Positions 19,431-28,183 of a DNA stretch of 64,000 bases are shown here, piece by piece. Within the stretch, counting starts at the first letter, position 1; each line of letters begins with the position of its first letter. A program made the position numbers and the translations under genes. The notes beneath the pieces were generated by a model that made no database searches, was not told where the DNA came from, and worked only from the letters and a program-made list of their open reading frames with translations. The DNA is from Antrihabitans auranticaus (lineage in GTDB: Bacteria > Actinomycetota > Actinomycetes > Mycobacteriales > Mycobacteriaceae): positions 123,379 to 187,378 of the forward strand of contig NZ_JAEMNW010000008.1 of the NCBI RefSeq assembly GCF_016481275.1, read 5' to 3'.

Positions 19431-20648
19431 ATGACACTCGACGTACTCATCTGCGGCGGCGGAATCGCTGGCAACGCACTCGCTCTGCAGTTGGCGCGCA
19501 GCGGATTTCGGCCGACCGTCGTGGAGCGGTCGGTGACGGCACGCCCCGGCGGCCAGGCGGTCGACCTGCGCGGTCCGAGCCGCGAGGTCGCCGACCGAAT
19601 GGGCCTGACGCCTGGAATCGAGCGGCGCCGACTGAACGAGAAGGGCATGATCTTTCTCGACGACCGTGGTCGCGAGCGGGTGCGGATGCCTGCCGAACTC
19701 TTCGGCGGCAACGGCGGTGTTGCCGAAATCGAGATCACGCGCGGCGACCTCAACCAGGTGCTGCTCGACGAGATCAGCAAAGTCGGCGGGGTCGATTACC
19801 GGTACGGCGAATGGGTCACCGCCGTCGCCCAGGACTCGCGTGGCGTCCTCGTGCGGTTCGCATCGGGGACGGCGCAACGGTTCGACCTCGTCGTCGGCGC
19901 AGATGGCGTGCACTCGGCGATGCGTCGCATGGTGTTCGGGCCCGAGGAGAACTTCACCGAGTACCTCGGTGGCTACATGTCGTTCTTCACGATGCCGACT
20001 CCGCGGTCTCTTCGGTCGGAGCCCGGCTGGTTCCGGATGTACTCGATGCCAGGTGCGGTGACGGCGGGAATCCGCGCGGACGTCGATGCGGCTACATCGA
20101 AAGCGATCGTGACAGTTCGCATGCCGTCCGATCCAGGCTTGCGTCGAGATGCCGCAGCGCAGCGCCGCCTCGTGCGTGCGCGACTCGCCGCCGGCGGTTG
20201 GGAGGTACCGGCGATACTGGCCGCCCTCGATGACGCGGAAGATCTGTACTTCGACGAACTCGCGCGCGTGACGATGCCGAAGTGGTCGCACGGGAGGGTT
20301 GCGCTTCTCGGTGACGCTGCCTTCTGTGGGTCGCCCCTGACAGGTCAGGGCACTGCGATGGCTCTGCTCGGCGCGTATGTGCTGGCGGGCGAACTGGCCG
20401 GCAATCCGTCAGATATCGCTCGGGCATTCGAGCGCTACGAGGCGGTCCTGCGGCCGTTTGTCGATCTCGCGCGCGAGCTACCGCCTGGCGGATTACGCGC
20501 GATGACGCCGTCGAGCCGGATTGGAATTCGCGTCGGTCAGGCAATGACCAAGCTCATGACGACGCGCCTGCTCGAACCGCTGATGACCCGAATGCTCGCG
20601 AAGACCGACGACTACGACTTGCCTGAGTACTCGCTCACGCATCAGTGA
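19431..20648 (+). CDS. FAD-dependent monooxygenase (PHBH-type fold)
   Basis: A 405-residue class A flavin monooxygenase with FAD motif GGGIAGNALALQLARSG, the DG motif (LVVGADGVHSAMRR) and the GD motif (RVALLGDAAFCGSPLTGQG). The ATG at 19431 has GGAGG upstream. It hydroxylates or otherwise oxidises an organic substrate using NAD(P)H and O2; relatives include Tet(X)-like and rifampicin-type monooxygenases, so detoxification is possible but not shown. It is divergent from a TetR repressor. Confidence 0.85.
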   Translation: MTLDVLICGGGIAGNALALQLARSGFRPTVVERSVTARPGGQAVDLRGPSREVADRMGLTPGIERRRLNEKGMIFLDDRGRERVRMPAELFGGNGGVAEIEITRGDLNQVLLDEISKVGGVDYRYGEWVTAVAQDSRGVLVRFASGTAQRFDLVVGADGVHSAMRRMVFGPEENFTEYLGGYMSFFTMPTPRSLRSEPGWFRMYSMPGAVTAGIRADVDAATSKAIVTVRMPSDPGLRRDAAAQRRLVRARLAAGGWEVPAILAALDDAEDLYFDELARVTMPKWSHGRVALLGDAAFCGSPLTGQGTAMALLGAYVLAGELAGNPSDIARAFERYEAVLRPFVDLARELPPGGLRAMTPSSRIGIRVGQAMTKLMTTRLLEPLMTRMLAKTDDYDLPEYSLTHQ

Positions 20649-20664
20649 CGCGAGGGCCAGTAAT

Positions 20665-21138
20665 GTGCCCGATATGACGGCTTTGGAAGTGGTCCTGCTC
20701 GTAGTTGCGATCGTCGCCGGAGTGCTGCTCGTCGTTCTGCTCGTCGCGCGGTACGTCGTTCGCGCGATGCGTAGGAAGGGTGCCGCGACGCTCGAGGCCG
20801 AGTTCGGCGAAGGCGAAGTGCAACGCAGCGATCCTCTCGCGAACTATTTCGGCCTCGAGTCGCGCGGAGTGAAGCAGATGCGCGGCAACGGGACGCTCGT
20901 ACTCACCCGGAATCAACTGTGGTTCAGGCGAATCGGTGGTAATGAGGCGCTAGAAATTCCGCTCGGAGCTGTGGTCGACGCGGACATTGCGAGCAGTCAC
21001 CTCGGCAAGCGGGTCGGCCGTCCGCTGCTGCGCGTGCGTTTCGAGACCACCGCAGGCCCCGACGTCGTCGCGTGGTACGTCGGCGACGCCGAGGGCTGGG
21101 TGGGTGCAATCCAACAGGCGAAACAACTGTTGCGCTGA
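20665..21138 (+). CDS. Membrane-anchored PH-like (DUF2550-type) protein
   Basis: A 157-residue protein: one N-terminal transmembrane helix (VVLLVVAIVAGVLLVVLLVA), a basic stretch, then a beta-rich cytoplasmic domain containing YFGLESRGVKQMRG, GTLVLTRNQLWF and a closing helix. This order (TM plus PH-like fold) resembles DUF2550 proteins. A paralogue is at 30407-30865 (shared FGLES and GTLV motifs) and a more distant relative follows atpC. The start could be GTG 20665 or ATG 20674. Function unknown. Confidence 0.7.
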   Translation: MPDMTALEVVLLVVAIVAGVLLVVLLVARYVVRAMRRKGAATLEAEFGEGEVQRSDPLANYFGLESRGVKQMRGNGTLVLTRNQLWFRRIGGNEALEIPLGAVVDADIASSHLGKRVGRPLLRVRFETTAGPDVVAWYVGDAEGWVGAIQQAKQLLR

Positions 21139-21143
21139 CGAGG

Positions 21144-22541
21144 TCACCAGCGCGCGGCTGCCGCGAACACTCCCTTCGGATCGAATCGGTCGCGGATCTC
21201 GCGCAGCCGCAGATGGGTCTCCGGACCCCACGCCGCGGCAACACGTTGTGCCGGTGCGCCCGCGACGCCACCCGCGAAGTTCAGCAACGACCCGCCCGTA
21301 CCCCACGGCGACATCGCCTCCAGTACGGAATCCAATGCGTCGGTGACAGTGTCCTCGACCTGCGGAATGTTCAGTCCGAGGGTGAACAGGCTGAAGGCCG
21401 CCGACCGCCCGGCGACCGCATTCGCAACGGCGGCAGGACGTGCCAGCGCGCCGCCCATCAACCGGATTTCGCTGAGAATCAAGGGCAATTCGCCTTCCGG
21501 ACCCACGGTCTCCAGGAAGCGGTCGATTGCCTGGATCGGGAGTTCGTGCAGCAACATCGAACGCTCGACGATCGGCATCGGTTCGGTCGGATCAGCATGG
21601 ATCGCACCGATGTCGGCGTACATGATCTCGGTGATGGTGTCGAGGAGTGGTGTTGCCAGGGAACGAAGTGCGGCCAAGATAGGCGTGTCGTCATCTTCCT
21701 CGTCTGTATGTGCATATCGCACGTGCAGGACGGTCTTTCCGCGGATCTGCTTCGGAAGTTCCGGCAACGGAGGCAGATTCAGTATCGCGACGGACGTGCT
21801 GACCGTTTCCGGCACCATGTGCGCCAGTTCGCGCCAGCCATGTAGCACGCGAGCGGCGTCGGTCATGGCGAAGAACAGTCCGCCGGCGCTGAGTGTCTGA
21901 ATCGGAAAGAGCCGGAACGTCATTCGAGTAACGATCCCGAACGCGGCGCCGCCGCCGCGGATCGCCCAGAAGAGGTCAGGTTCGGTCTCCTGGTTCACGA
22001 TGCGAATCTGTCCATCGGCGGTGACAACTTCCAGCTCGACGACGTGGTCGGCAGCGAAGCCATGTGTTCGCGCGATCGGGCCCATGCCACCGCCGAGCGT
22101 GTAGCCGACAACGCCGGCGTCAGGTGCGGAACCGGACAGTCCGCCGAGGCCGTACGGCGTCGCGGCGTCGAGGACGCGCTGCCACCGCACGCCCGCGCCG
22201 ACAGTCGCTGTTCGGGCAACGCGGTCGACCGTCAGGCCGGTCAGCTGCGACGTAGTGATCATGATTGCGTCCGGCCCCGCCGGCGCCGCACCATGGCCGG
22301 TCGCTTGCACGGCTACCGTCAGCCCTGCTGCCGCCGCGACCCGCACGGTAGCGGCGACGTCGGCAGCACTCGCCGCGACGACCACTGCGGCGGGCCGATG
22401 CCGAGTCGCCGCATTGAACGCGGTGAGGGCGAGGTCGTAGCCACCGGTTCCGGGAGCGTGGACGGCACCGCCCACCACGCCGCGCAGTTGCGGGACAACG
22501 CTGTTCAGGACGGCATGAGGGTCTTCGGTATGAGCAGACAT
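21144..22541 (-). CDS. FAD-linked oxidase, berberine-bridge (BBE) type
   Basis: A 465-residue protein with a PCMH-type FAD-binding domain: VAVQATGHGAAP (the His is the usual covalent FAD attachment site), YTLGGGMGPIARTHG and the LFWAIRGGGAAFGIVT motif. The C-terminal BBE segment follows. The residue after the GGG run is not Cys, so FAD is likely bound through one covalent bond only. Such enzymes oxidise alcohols, sugars or alkaloid-like substrates with O2. The gene stands alone downstream of a long repeat array. Confidence 0.85.
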   Translation of the reverse strand: MSAHTEDPHAVLNSVVPQLRGVVGGAVHAPGTGGYDLALTAFNAATRHRPAAVVVAASAADVAATVRVAAAAGLTVAVQATGHGAAPAGPDAIMITTSQLTGLTVDRVARTATVGAGVRWQRVLDAATPYGLGGLSGSAPDAGVVGYTLGGGMGPIARTHGFAADHVVELEVVTADGQIRIVNQETEPDLFWAIRGGGAAFGIVTRMTFRLFPIQTLSAGGLFFAMTDAARVLHGWRELAHMVPETVSTSVAILNLPPLPELPKQIRGKTVLHVRYAHTDEEDDDTPILAALRSLATPLLDTITEIMYADIGAIHADPTEPMPIVERSMLLHELPIQAIDRFLETVGPEGELPLILSEIRLMGGALARPAAVANAVAGRSAAFSLFTLGLNIPQVEDTVTDALDSVLEAMSPWGTGGSLLNFAGGVAGAPAQRVAAAWGPETHLRLREIRDRFDPKGVFAAAARW

Positions 22542-22638
22542 CGGATTCCTTGGGTGTCGGGATTAGCTGATGAATCCCACCCAAGTCCAACGGTCTTACC
22601 GAGCACTGACCGTTCGCTGACTGCCGTTCGTCGGCAAG

Positions 22639-23104
22639 GTGATCACGAGCACAAGGTGCGGTGGCACGCCGACCCGTCCCGGCGGGGCTGGTGATCACGA
22701 GCAAAAGGTGCGGCGGCGGTGGTGATCACGAGCGAAAGGTGCGGCGACGTTCGTGATCACGAGCAAAAGGTGCGGCGGCGGTGGTGATCACGAGCGAAAG
22801 GTGCGGCGACGTTCGTGATCACGAGCAAGGGGTGCGTGGTGTCGGCGTGTTGCGAACCCGTTGGTCGTGATCACGCCGGCCCGTCCCGGCGGGGCTGGTG
22901 ATCACGAGCAAAAGGTGCGGCGGCGCTCGCGATCACGAGCAAATGGCGCGTGGTGTCGGCGTGTTGCGAACCCGTTGGTCGTGATCGCGCCGGCCCGTCC
23001 GGGCGGGCTGGTGATCACGAGCAACAAAAGGTGCGGCGACGTTCGTGATCACGAGCAAAAGGTGGTCGGTGTCGGCGTGTCGCGAACCCCTCGCTCGTGA
23101 TCAC
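22639..23104. repeat. Phased array of 13 GTGATCAC palindromes
   Basis: Thirteen copies of GTGATCAC (11 exact, two with one mismatch) start at 22639, 22691, 22722, 22753, 22784, 22815, 22867, 22898, 22929, 22981, 23011, 23045 and 23097. Most continue GAGC, then (A/G)AAAGGTGCGG. Steps are 31 bases (six times) or 52 bases (four times), with 30 and 34 once each. The 52-base steps share a separate unit containing GGTGTCGGCGTGTTGCGAAC. Both steps are close to whole helical turns (about 3 and 5). The array fills the 600-base gap between the acyl-CoA dehydrogenase stop and the FAD oxidase start; nothing else is visible there. Confidence 0.9.
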
Positions 23105-23142
23105 CGCACCAGTGCCCGGAATCCACTACTGAAGCGCGACGA

Positions 23143-24534
23143 TCACCGATTCGGCGGCTGCAGCACCTTCATGGCCACCTTCATGAGTGGATCGGGAACA
23201 CGGTCCTTCATCGACAGGGCAACCTGGCCGGCGCGGGTGCGCAGCGGGGTACCGCGACCAAGGGTTTTGCCGAGCGCCAGACCCTCTGTTTCCTGGTCGA
23301 GGTGTATCGGCGGTGCGCCGTCGGCCGCGCCGAGTGCGCGGCCTATGACCATGCGCTGGATTTCGCTGGTGCCTTCGAAGATGGTGTACAGCTTGGCGTC
23401 TCGGTACCACTTCTCGACGGGGTGGTCGCTGATGTAACCCCAGCCGCCCATCGTCTGGATCGCTCGTTCGGTCGCCTTGACCGCGACCTCGCTCGCGGCG
23501 AGCTTCGCCATCGACCCCTCGCCGTTGCGAAACTCCACCCCACTCGCCGCCATCCAGGACGCCCGCCAGGTCAACAACCGCGCGGCGTCGATCTGTGTGG
23601 CCAATTCGGCGAGCGGGAACGAAATGCCTTGATTGTCGATGATCGGTCCGCCGAACGCCTCCCGTCTGTTCGCGTACGCAGTGGCGTATTCGAGTGCGGC
23701 CCTGGCGATTCCGAGCGCTTGCGCAGCGACCATCGGCCGCGTCTGCTCGAAGGTTCCGAGGGTTGCAGACTGCCGCCGTTGTGTGCCGGTCGCCGCAGCC
23801 TGCGCTTCCCGCGCCTTCTCGAGGCGGTGCTGCAGCTTCTCCTCACCGCCAAGTAGATGATCCGCCGGCACTCGGCAGCCGTGGAACTTCAACTCTGCGG
23901 TGTGGGACGCCCTGCAGCCGAGTTTGTCCAGTTTGCGGACAAGTTCTATCCCGGGAGTGTCGCCGGGGATGACGAACAGCCCCTGCCCACGGTGGCCGAG
24001 GTCGGCATCGATCGTCGCATTGACGACGTGGACGTTGGCGATGCCGCCGTTGCCGATCCACATCTTGTGTCCGTCGATGACCCAGTCGTCGCCGTCCCGC
24101 GTTGCGGTCGTGCGCAGATTGCGGACGTCGCTACCCCCCTCGGGCTCCGAGATTGCGAGTGCGGCAAGTTTCAGGTTGCCCGGCTCGCCGAAACATTCGG
24201 GCGCCCAACGCAACATCTGCTCCGGGGTTGCGGCTTGACCGATCGACGAGAGTGCCAACGCGGGCATGACGATCGCCAGGCCTATTCCGGCGCACCCCCA
24301 GAACAGTTCCTCCATGAAGAGCGGAAGTGAGAGTCCGGTCGGGTCGCCGATGAGATCGCGGTAGAAGAGTGGGCTGTAAAACCCTTCCGCTGCGGCCTTT
24401 TCGAGGACCGGCCACGGGAACTCCTGCGCGGAATCGTAGTGCGCGGCAACGGGCCGAATCACGTCTTCGGCGAACGCGTGCGCGCGCTCGGCGAGGTCAC
24501 GCTGGGCCGGCGAGAGGCTGAGGCTGAATGTCAT
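23143..24534 (-). CDS. Acyl-CoA dehydrogenase
   Basis: A 463-residue flavoenzyme of the FadE type: an N-terminal helical domain, the FAD/substrate region LAALAISEPEGGSD, a middle beta domain (WVIDGHKMWIGNGG) and the C-terminal helical domain with the catalytic Glu in YTIFEGTSEIQR. It introduces the alpha-beta double bond into an acyl-CoA. An extra tail of about 45 residues follows the usual end. No partner beta-oxidation genes are adjacent, so chain specificity cannot be guessed. Confidence 0.92.
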   Translation of the reverse strand: MTFSLSLSPAQRDLAERAHAFAEDVIRPVAAHYDSAQEFPWPVLEKAAAEGFYSPLFYRDLIGDPTGLSLPLFMEELFWGCAGIGLAIVMPALALSSIGQAATPEQMLRWAPECFGEPGNLKLAALAISEPEGGSDVRNLRTTATRDGDDWVIDGHKMWIGNGGIANVHVVNATIDADLGHRGQGLFVIPGDTPGIELVRKLDKLGCRASHTAELKFHGCRVPADHLLGGEEKLQHRLEKAREAQAAATGTQRRQSATLGTFEQTRPMVAAQALGIARAALEYATAYANRREAFGGPIIDNQGISFPLAELATQIDAARLLTWRASWMAASGVEFRNGEGSMAKLAASEVAVKATERAIQTMGGWGYISDHPVEKWYRDAKLYTIFEGTSEIQRMVIGRALGAADGAPPIHLDQETEGLALGKTLGRGTPLRTRAGQVALSMKDRVPDPLMKVAMKVLQPPNR

Positions 24535-24747
24535 GAGGTCACCTGGTCACCTGAGTGATCCACTCGAATTGCTCTCGCGCGACGAGTGGACCACGTGTTC
24601 GAATCAGTGCTTGATCGGCGGGTTGAAGTGGGTACCGGATTCATTGGGCGCGGCACCGTCCGGGCCGGGCCGAAGGTGCTTGCCGGTCGGTCGCTGCTCA
24701 TATCCGTCGGGCGGAATCACCCGTTGCGAAGGATCGGGTTCGGGCGC

Positions 24748-25353
24748 CTATTGCGGCGGATTCCGGAATGCCGACTGCTGCTGCGGTTGTTGAGCCGGCG
24801 CCTGTTGCGGTTGCTGCGGCGGCGGAGCGAACGTGTTTCCCCGGTGCTGAGCCTGCGGTGGCGCGAACGTGTTCGGGCGCTCCTGCGGCTGCGGGGGAGC
24901 GGTCGCTACCGGTTGGTCCTGGTTGCCGCGGCGCGGCCACTGCGGTCCGTGCCCTTGGGCGTGGACCTGAGGGTCGGGTGTATTGCGCTGGTTCTGGGTT
25001 TGCTCGGAGCGGGGATCGAGCTTCGCTGCTCGCTGGAATTCCTGGTCGACGCGCTGCCGGGCTTGCGCTGCCTCGGCTTCGGCCTGCCGAGCCTCGCTGA
25101 GCAACTTGTCGGCTTCCACGGACTTGGCCGCGGCGTCGGCCTGCGCCCGTTTCGCTGCTGCGACAGTCTCGGCTGCTTCTGCCTCGTGTTGCTGGACTTT
25201 GGCGGCATCCCTCGTGGCCTGCTGCCGGATCTCTTCTGCTTTTGCTGCGCGCCGATCGCGGCGGCCTCTGCCGGTCAAAGCCACGACAGCGGCAATGACG
25301 GCAAGTACGACCAGGACTACGACGATCAGAACGACGATGGTGATCGGTTCCAT
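24748..25353 (-). CDS. Membrane-anchored coiled-coil protein, possibly truncated by a TAG codon
   Basis: A 201-residue protein: an N-terminal transmembrane helix (ITIVVLIVVVLVVLAVIAAVVAL), a charged Ala/Glu/Lys/Gln-rich coiled coil (about residues 30-105), and a disordered Gln/Pro-rich tail with two copies of NTFAPP. GAGGAG precedes the ATG. After the TAG at 24748-24750 the same frame stays open for 47 more codons of similar Pro-rich composition (APEPDPSQR to PPIKH) and ends at TGA 24604-24606. So the gene may have been 249 residues before a CAG-to-TAG change. It is divergent from the catalase-like gene. Confidence 0.65.
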   Translation of the reverse strand: MEPITIVVLIVVVLVVLAVIAAVVALTGRGRRDRRAAKAEEIRQQATRDAAKVQQHEAEAAETVAAAKRAQADAAAKSVEADKLLSEARQAEAEAAQARQRVDQEFQRAAKLDPRSEQTQNQRNTPDPQVHAQGHGPQWPRRGNQDQPVATAPPQPQERPNTFAPPQAQHRGNTFAPPPQQPQQAPAQQPQQQSAFRNPPQ

Positions 25354-25500
25354 GATGTGAGCTCCTCGGATGCGGTATTGGTGGCGATACCCGGTAGCAG
25401 GTGCGTCCAAACGAACTGCTCCAGACCGCGATGGCGCAGGCGCCCGCCGTCGTAGAGTTGGGTCGCGCGCGCGTCGGCAGCGCGGAAAGGGCACGGCGTA

Positions 25501-26433
25501 ATGGTCACTCCCGAAGAAGCTGTCCAGGTCATCCACGAGTCAGGCGGTTCGCACGCCGGCTATCGCGCACTGCACGCGAAAGGTTCGTTGTTCCGGGGGA
25601 CCTTCACGGCGACCGCGGCTGCGAAGGCACTGTCGCGTGCCGTGCATCTCGACGGTCGGACGGTGCCTGCCCTGGTCCGGTTCTCGAACGGCGCCCCGGA
25701 GCCGGACAAGTCCGACAACAGACCGATGATTCGGGGCATGGCCGTCAAACTGTCGCTGCCGGACGGCTCGACGACAGATATCTCTGCACAGACCGGTCGG
25801 CTCTTCATCTCGCGAACCCCCGAGGGTTTCGTCGAGTTCATGCGCGCGTCGAAACTGGGTCCACTGGCCGGCGTCAAACTGGCGAAGTTCACGGCGCAGT
25901 ACCCGGAGTTCCTGCATACCCTGCGCGCCAATGCTGTTGCGCTCAAAGTGCCGGCGAGCTACGCGACGATCGAATGGCACGCGCTGCACGCGTTCAAGTG
26001 GATCGACGCCGACGGTGGGTCCAGATTCGTTCGCTACCACTGGATTCCCGAGGCCGGGATCCAGCACTTGAAGCTGCTCGAAACCCGATCGAAGTCGCCC
26101 GACTACCTGACCGAGGAGTTGACGACTCGGCTCGCGGAAGTACCGGTCCGATTCGAGCTGCACGTGCAGGTCGCCGGCCCGGACGACTCGACGGTCGACC
26201 CGTCCGCACCGTGGGCGTCGGACGAGACGACAGCTGTCGGCACCCTGGAGATCACCGGCATCGACACCGAGCGCGAACACGAAGGCGACATCGTGGTCTT
26301 CGATCCGATGCGTGTGACCGACGGTATCGAGGCATCCGACGATCCGGTGCTGCACTTCAGGTCGCTGGCCTACTCGGTGTCGGTGCAGGAGCGCAGCGGC
26401 GTCGGCCGTGGGGCCGAGGCCCCGCCGGCCTGA
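25501..26433 (+). CDS. Catalase-related heme protein
   Basis: A 310-residue short catalase-fold protein. Catalytic His25 lies in ALHAKGSLFRG, the distal Asn and following segment are in VRFSNGAPEPDKSDNRPMIRGMAVK, and the proximal heme Tyr is in RSLAYSVSVQ (R-x-x-x-Y) near the C terminus. It is much shorter than true catalases (about 480 residues) and resembles the SrpA-like catalase-related peroxidases, which mostly use organic peroxides. No signal peptide. It converges with the Pro/Ala-rich gene, with 3 bases between the stops. Confidence 0.82.
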   Translation: MVTPEEAVQVIHESGGSHAGYRALHAKGSLFRGTFTATAAAKALSRAVHLDGRTVPALVRFSNGAPEPDKSDNRPMIRGMAVKLSLPDGSTTDISAQTGRLFISRTPEGFVEFMRASKLGPLAGVKLAKFTAQYPEFLHTLRANAVALKVPASYATIEWHALHAFKWIDADGGSRFVRYHWIPEAGIQHLKLLETRSKSPDYLTEELTTRLAEVPVRFELHVQVAGPDDSTVDPSAPWASDETTAVGTLEITGIDTEREHEGDIVVFDPMRVTDGIEASDDPVLHFRSLAYSVSVQERSGVGRGAEAPPA

Positions 26434-26436
26434 CCA

Positions 26437-27324
26437 TCAGCCTTCGACGGGCCCGAGTTCGACGACCGTGCCCGGGCGCGCGAGCGACGCGACGGTGATG
26501 CGACCACCCTGAGCGGCATCGATAACCTGGTCCTGCCAGGCGACGAGGCACGCGGCAGCTTCGCTGTTGTACACCCGATCGAGGATCGGTGCCAGCACCT
26601 TGGCCACTTCACCCTCCGCTGCAATGAGCTGTCCGCGGTAGGGGCCGTAGTAGGGCAGGATGGCTTCCAGCACAACGGCTTCCACGCCCTGCACGTTCTT
26701 GATGATGGGGTCGATCAGCGGCTGGTACTGCGCGATGACAGGCGAGATCTCCGCGAGAATCGGGCCGGCCAGCCGTAGCAGCGGCTGGTAGACCGAGCCG
26801 AGCGCGAATGCCTCCGACGAGAACGGCCCCGCCAGCGGAGCAAGACCGATCAGGGAGGCAAGTCCGCCCTGCCGTTCCGGCTTCGGCCAGCCGAGCGGGC
26901 AGGCCGGCTGTGTGTCGACAGTTGTGGTCTCGAACGGGCTGCCGGTACCGGGCGCAGCAGGGTTGAGCGGAACCGACGGGCTTATCCCCGGCACGACGGC
27001 CGACGGCGCGGCGCCGCCACCGCCGAGCGGCACCGACGTCGCCGGTGCACTGTTACCGGTTCCGATAGGCACCGACGCCCCTGGCGCCGGAGCTGCGGGG
27101 GTCGCTGGTGCAGGCGCGGCAGGCGCCGCCGGCGCAGCGGGGTCGGGTGCCGGTTGAGCGGGTACTGCTGCCGAGTGTGCCTGTGGCACAACCACGGCCA
27201 CTGTTTCGTTGCGGTCCACCGTCAGCGCTGTGACGGCAACCGAGCTGCCGATTACTGCCAGTGCGGCAACGAAGCGGATGGCGTTGGCCAGACCCTTACG
27301 CGGGGTGCGAGTCGGTTCGGTCAT
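26437..27324 (-). CDS. Pro/Ala-rich exported or anchored protein, last gene of the envelope cluster
   Basis: A 295-residue protein: a basic N terminus, an uncleaved or cleaved hydrophobic helix (ANAIRFVAALAVIGSSVAVTAL), a long Ala/Pro-rich linker (about residues 45-130) suited to crossing the cell wall, then a domain of about 150 residues with CPLGWPKPERQGGL and several hydrophobic helices (SVYQPLLRLAGPILAEISPVIAQYQPLIDPI). Two cysteines flank the domain. It follows the lipoprotein gene by 31 bases on the same strand. I recognise no family. Confidence 0.65.
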   Translation of the reverse strand: MTEPTRTPRKGLANAIRFVAALAVIGSSVAVTALTVDRNETVAVVVPQAHSAAVPAQPAPDPAAPAAPAAPAPATPAAPAPGASVPIGTGNSAPATSVPLGGGGAAPSAVVPGISPSVPLNPAAPGTGSPFETTTVDTQPACPLGWPKPERQGGLASLIGLAPLAGPFSSEAFALGSVYQPLLRLAGPILAEISPVIAQYQPLIDPIIKNVQGVEAVVLEAILPYYGPYRGQLIAAEGEVAKVLAPILDRVYNSEAAACLVAWQDQVIDAAQGGRITVASLARPGTVVELGPVEG

Positions 27325-27355
27325 GTCTCCCATATCTTTCCGTGCTGATCTGGCT

Positions 27356-28183
27356 CTAGTTGCCGGGTTGGGCAGGGGTGGGCGGTGGTTGCGGGGCTTC
27401 GGCGCCGGGCTCGTAGACACCTTCGAGATGCCAGACTCCGGTGAATCCGTTGAACGGTCCGCCGACGATCAGGCTCGTCCACTCCAATGTGTACTTCTTG
27501 GTCTCGGGGTCGTAGGTGCCCGTTGCCGACGGTCCCTCGCCTGCAACGTCGTTCGATTGGTGCAGCCACGTCTTGGCGACCCAGTCCCAGACCTGTTTTG
27601 CTTCGGCGACTCCGGCAACCTGAGCGCCCTCGCGTTCCTTCGGCTTCGGCGCGCCCTGGTTGAACTCCTGGTTGTTCCAGGATGCGGCCCAGGCCGAGAG
27701 GTCGGCGGTGAGGACGCCTCCGTTGTTGACGACCGACGGCGCCGCGACGTCGCGCTGCGTCTGCGGATCGAGTGCGTTCGTAGATACACCGAATTCGACG
27801 GCGAAGAACTTGGTCGGCTTCATGATCGAGCTCGCCAGCGAATTGCCGTCAGCAAAACCGGGATTGGGCTCGGACTGATAGCCGCCTGTGCGAAGGCCGC
27901 CCTCGGCCCCTGGTTCGAGCAGAGTCGCGAAGCCGCCGGGCACGACCGAATCGCCGTTCGGCATGTACGGACCGGCCTCCGGGGTACCGCCGGGCTGGAC
28001 CATACGGAACCAGGAGCCGATCACCTGGTCGCCGTCGACGCTGCCCGGCGTCAGGCGGAACAATCCGACGAGTTGTTCGTTGGTCGCGGCCGCCTCTTTC
28101 GGCGCGGCGTCGTCGCTTGCGCAGCCGGATCCGAACAGCAGTCCGGCAACAGTCAACGCACACAACAGGCTTCGAATCTTCAT
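27356..28183 (-). CDS. Lipoprotein with an EWTS-IVGGPFN domain, paralogue of 29208-30212
   Basis: A 275-residue lipoprotein (lipobox GSGC, Cys21). Its single domain shares a clear series of motifs with the protein at 29208-30212: (S)WNNQ-FNQG-PKP, EWTS-IVGGPFN-FTG-WHL, an FFRM/WFRM-type segment and DPQT. It differs by an insertion of about 25 residues (VAEAKQVWDWVAKTWL) before the EWTS motif, and it has a short Pro-rich tail. Its ATG overlaps the stop of the upstream membrane protein (ATGA). I do not recognise the domain; it looks beta-rich and extracytoplasmic. Confidence 0.8.
   Translation of the reverse strand: MKIRSLLCALTVAGLLFGSGCASDDAAPKEAAATNEQLVGLFRLTPGSVDGDQVIGSWFRMVQPGGTPEAGPYMPNGDSVVPGGFATLLEPGAEGGLRTGGYQSEPNPGFADGNSLASSIMKPTKFFAVEFGVSTNALDPQTQRDVAAPSVVNNGGVLTADLSAWAASWNNQEFNQGAPKPKEREGAQVAGVAEAKQVWDWVAKTWLHQSNDVAGEGPSATGTYDPETKKYTLEWTSLIVGGPFNGFTGVWHLEGVYEPGAEAPQPPPTPAQPGN

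Noticed and set aside
22861..23100. An 79-codon open frame inside the repeat array
   Set aside because: It only translates the repeats (recurrent VVITS/DHEQKV segments) and has no ribosome site.
22639..23104. CRISPR array
   Set aside because: The spacing is 31 or 52 bases start to start with conserved, repeated sequence between cores instead of unique spacers, and no cas genes are nearby.
24586..25455. A 289-codon open frame on the plus strand opposite the coiled-coil gene
   Set aside because: It is Arg/Leu/Cys-rich in the manner of an antisense frame, without a ribosome site; the minus strand encodes a sensible membrane helix and coiled coil.
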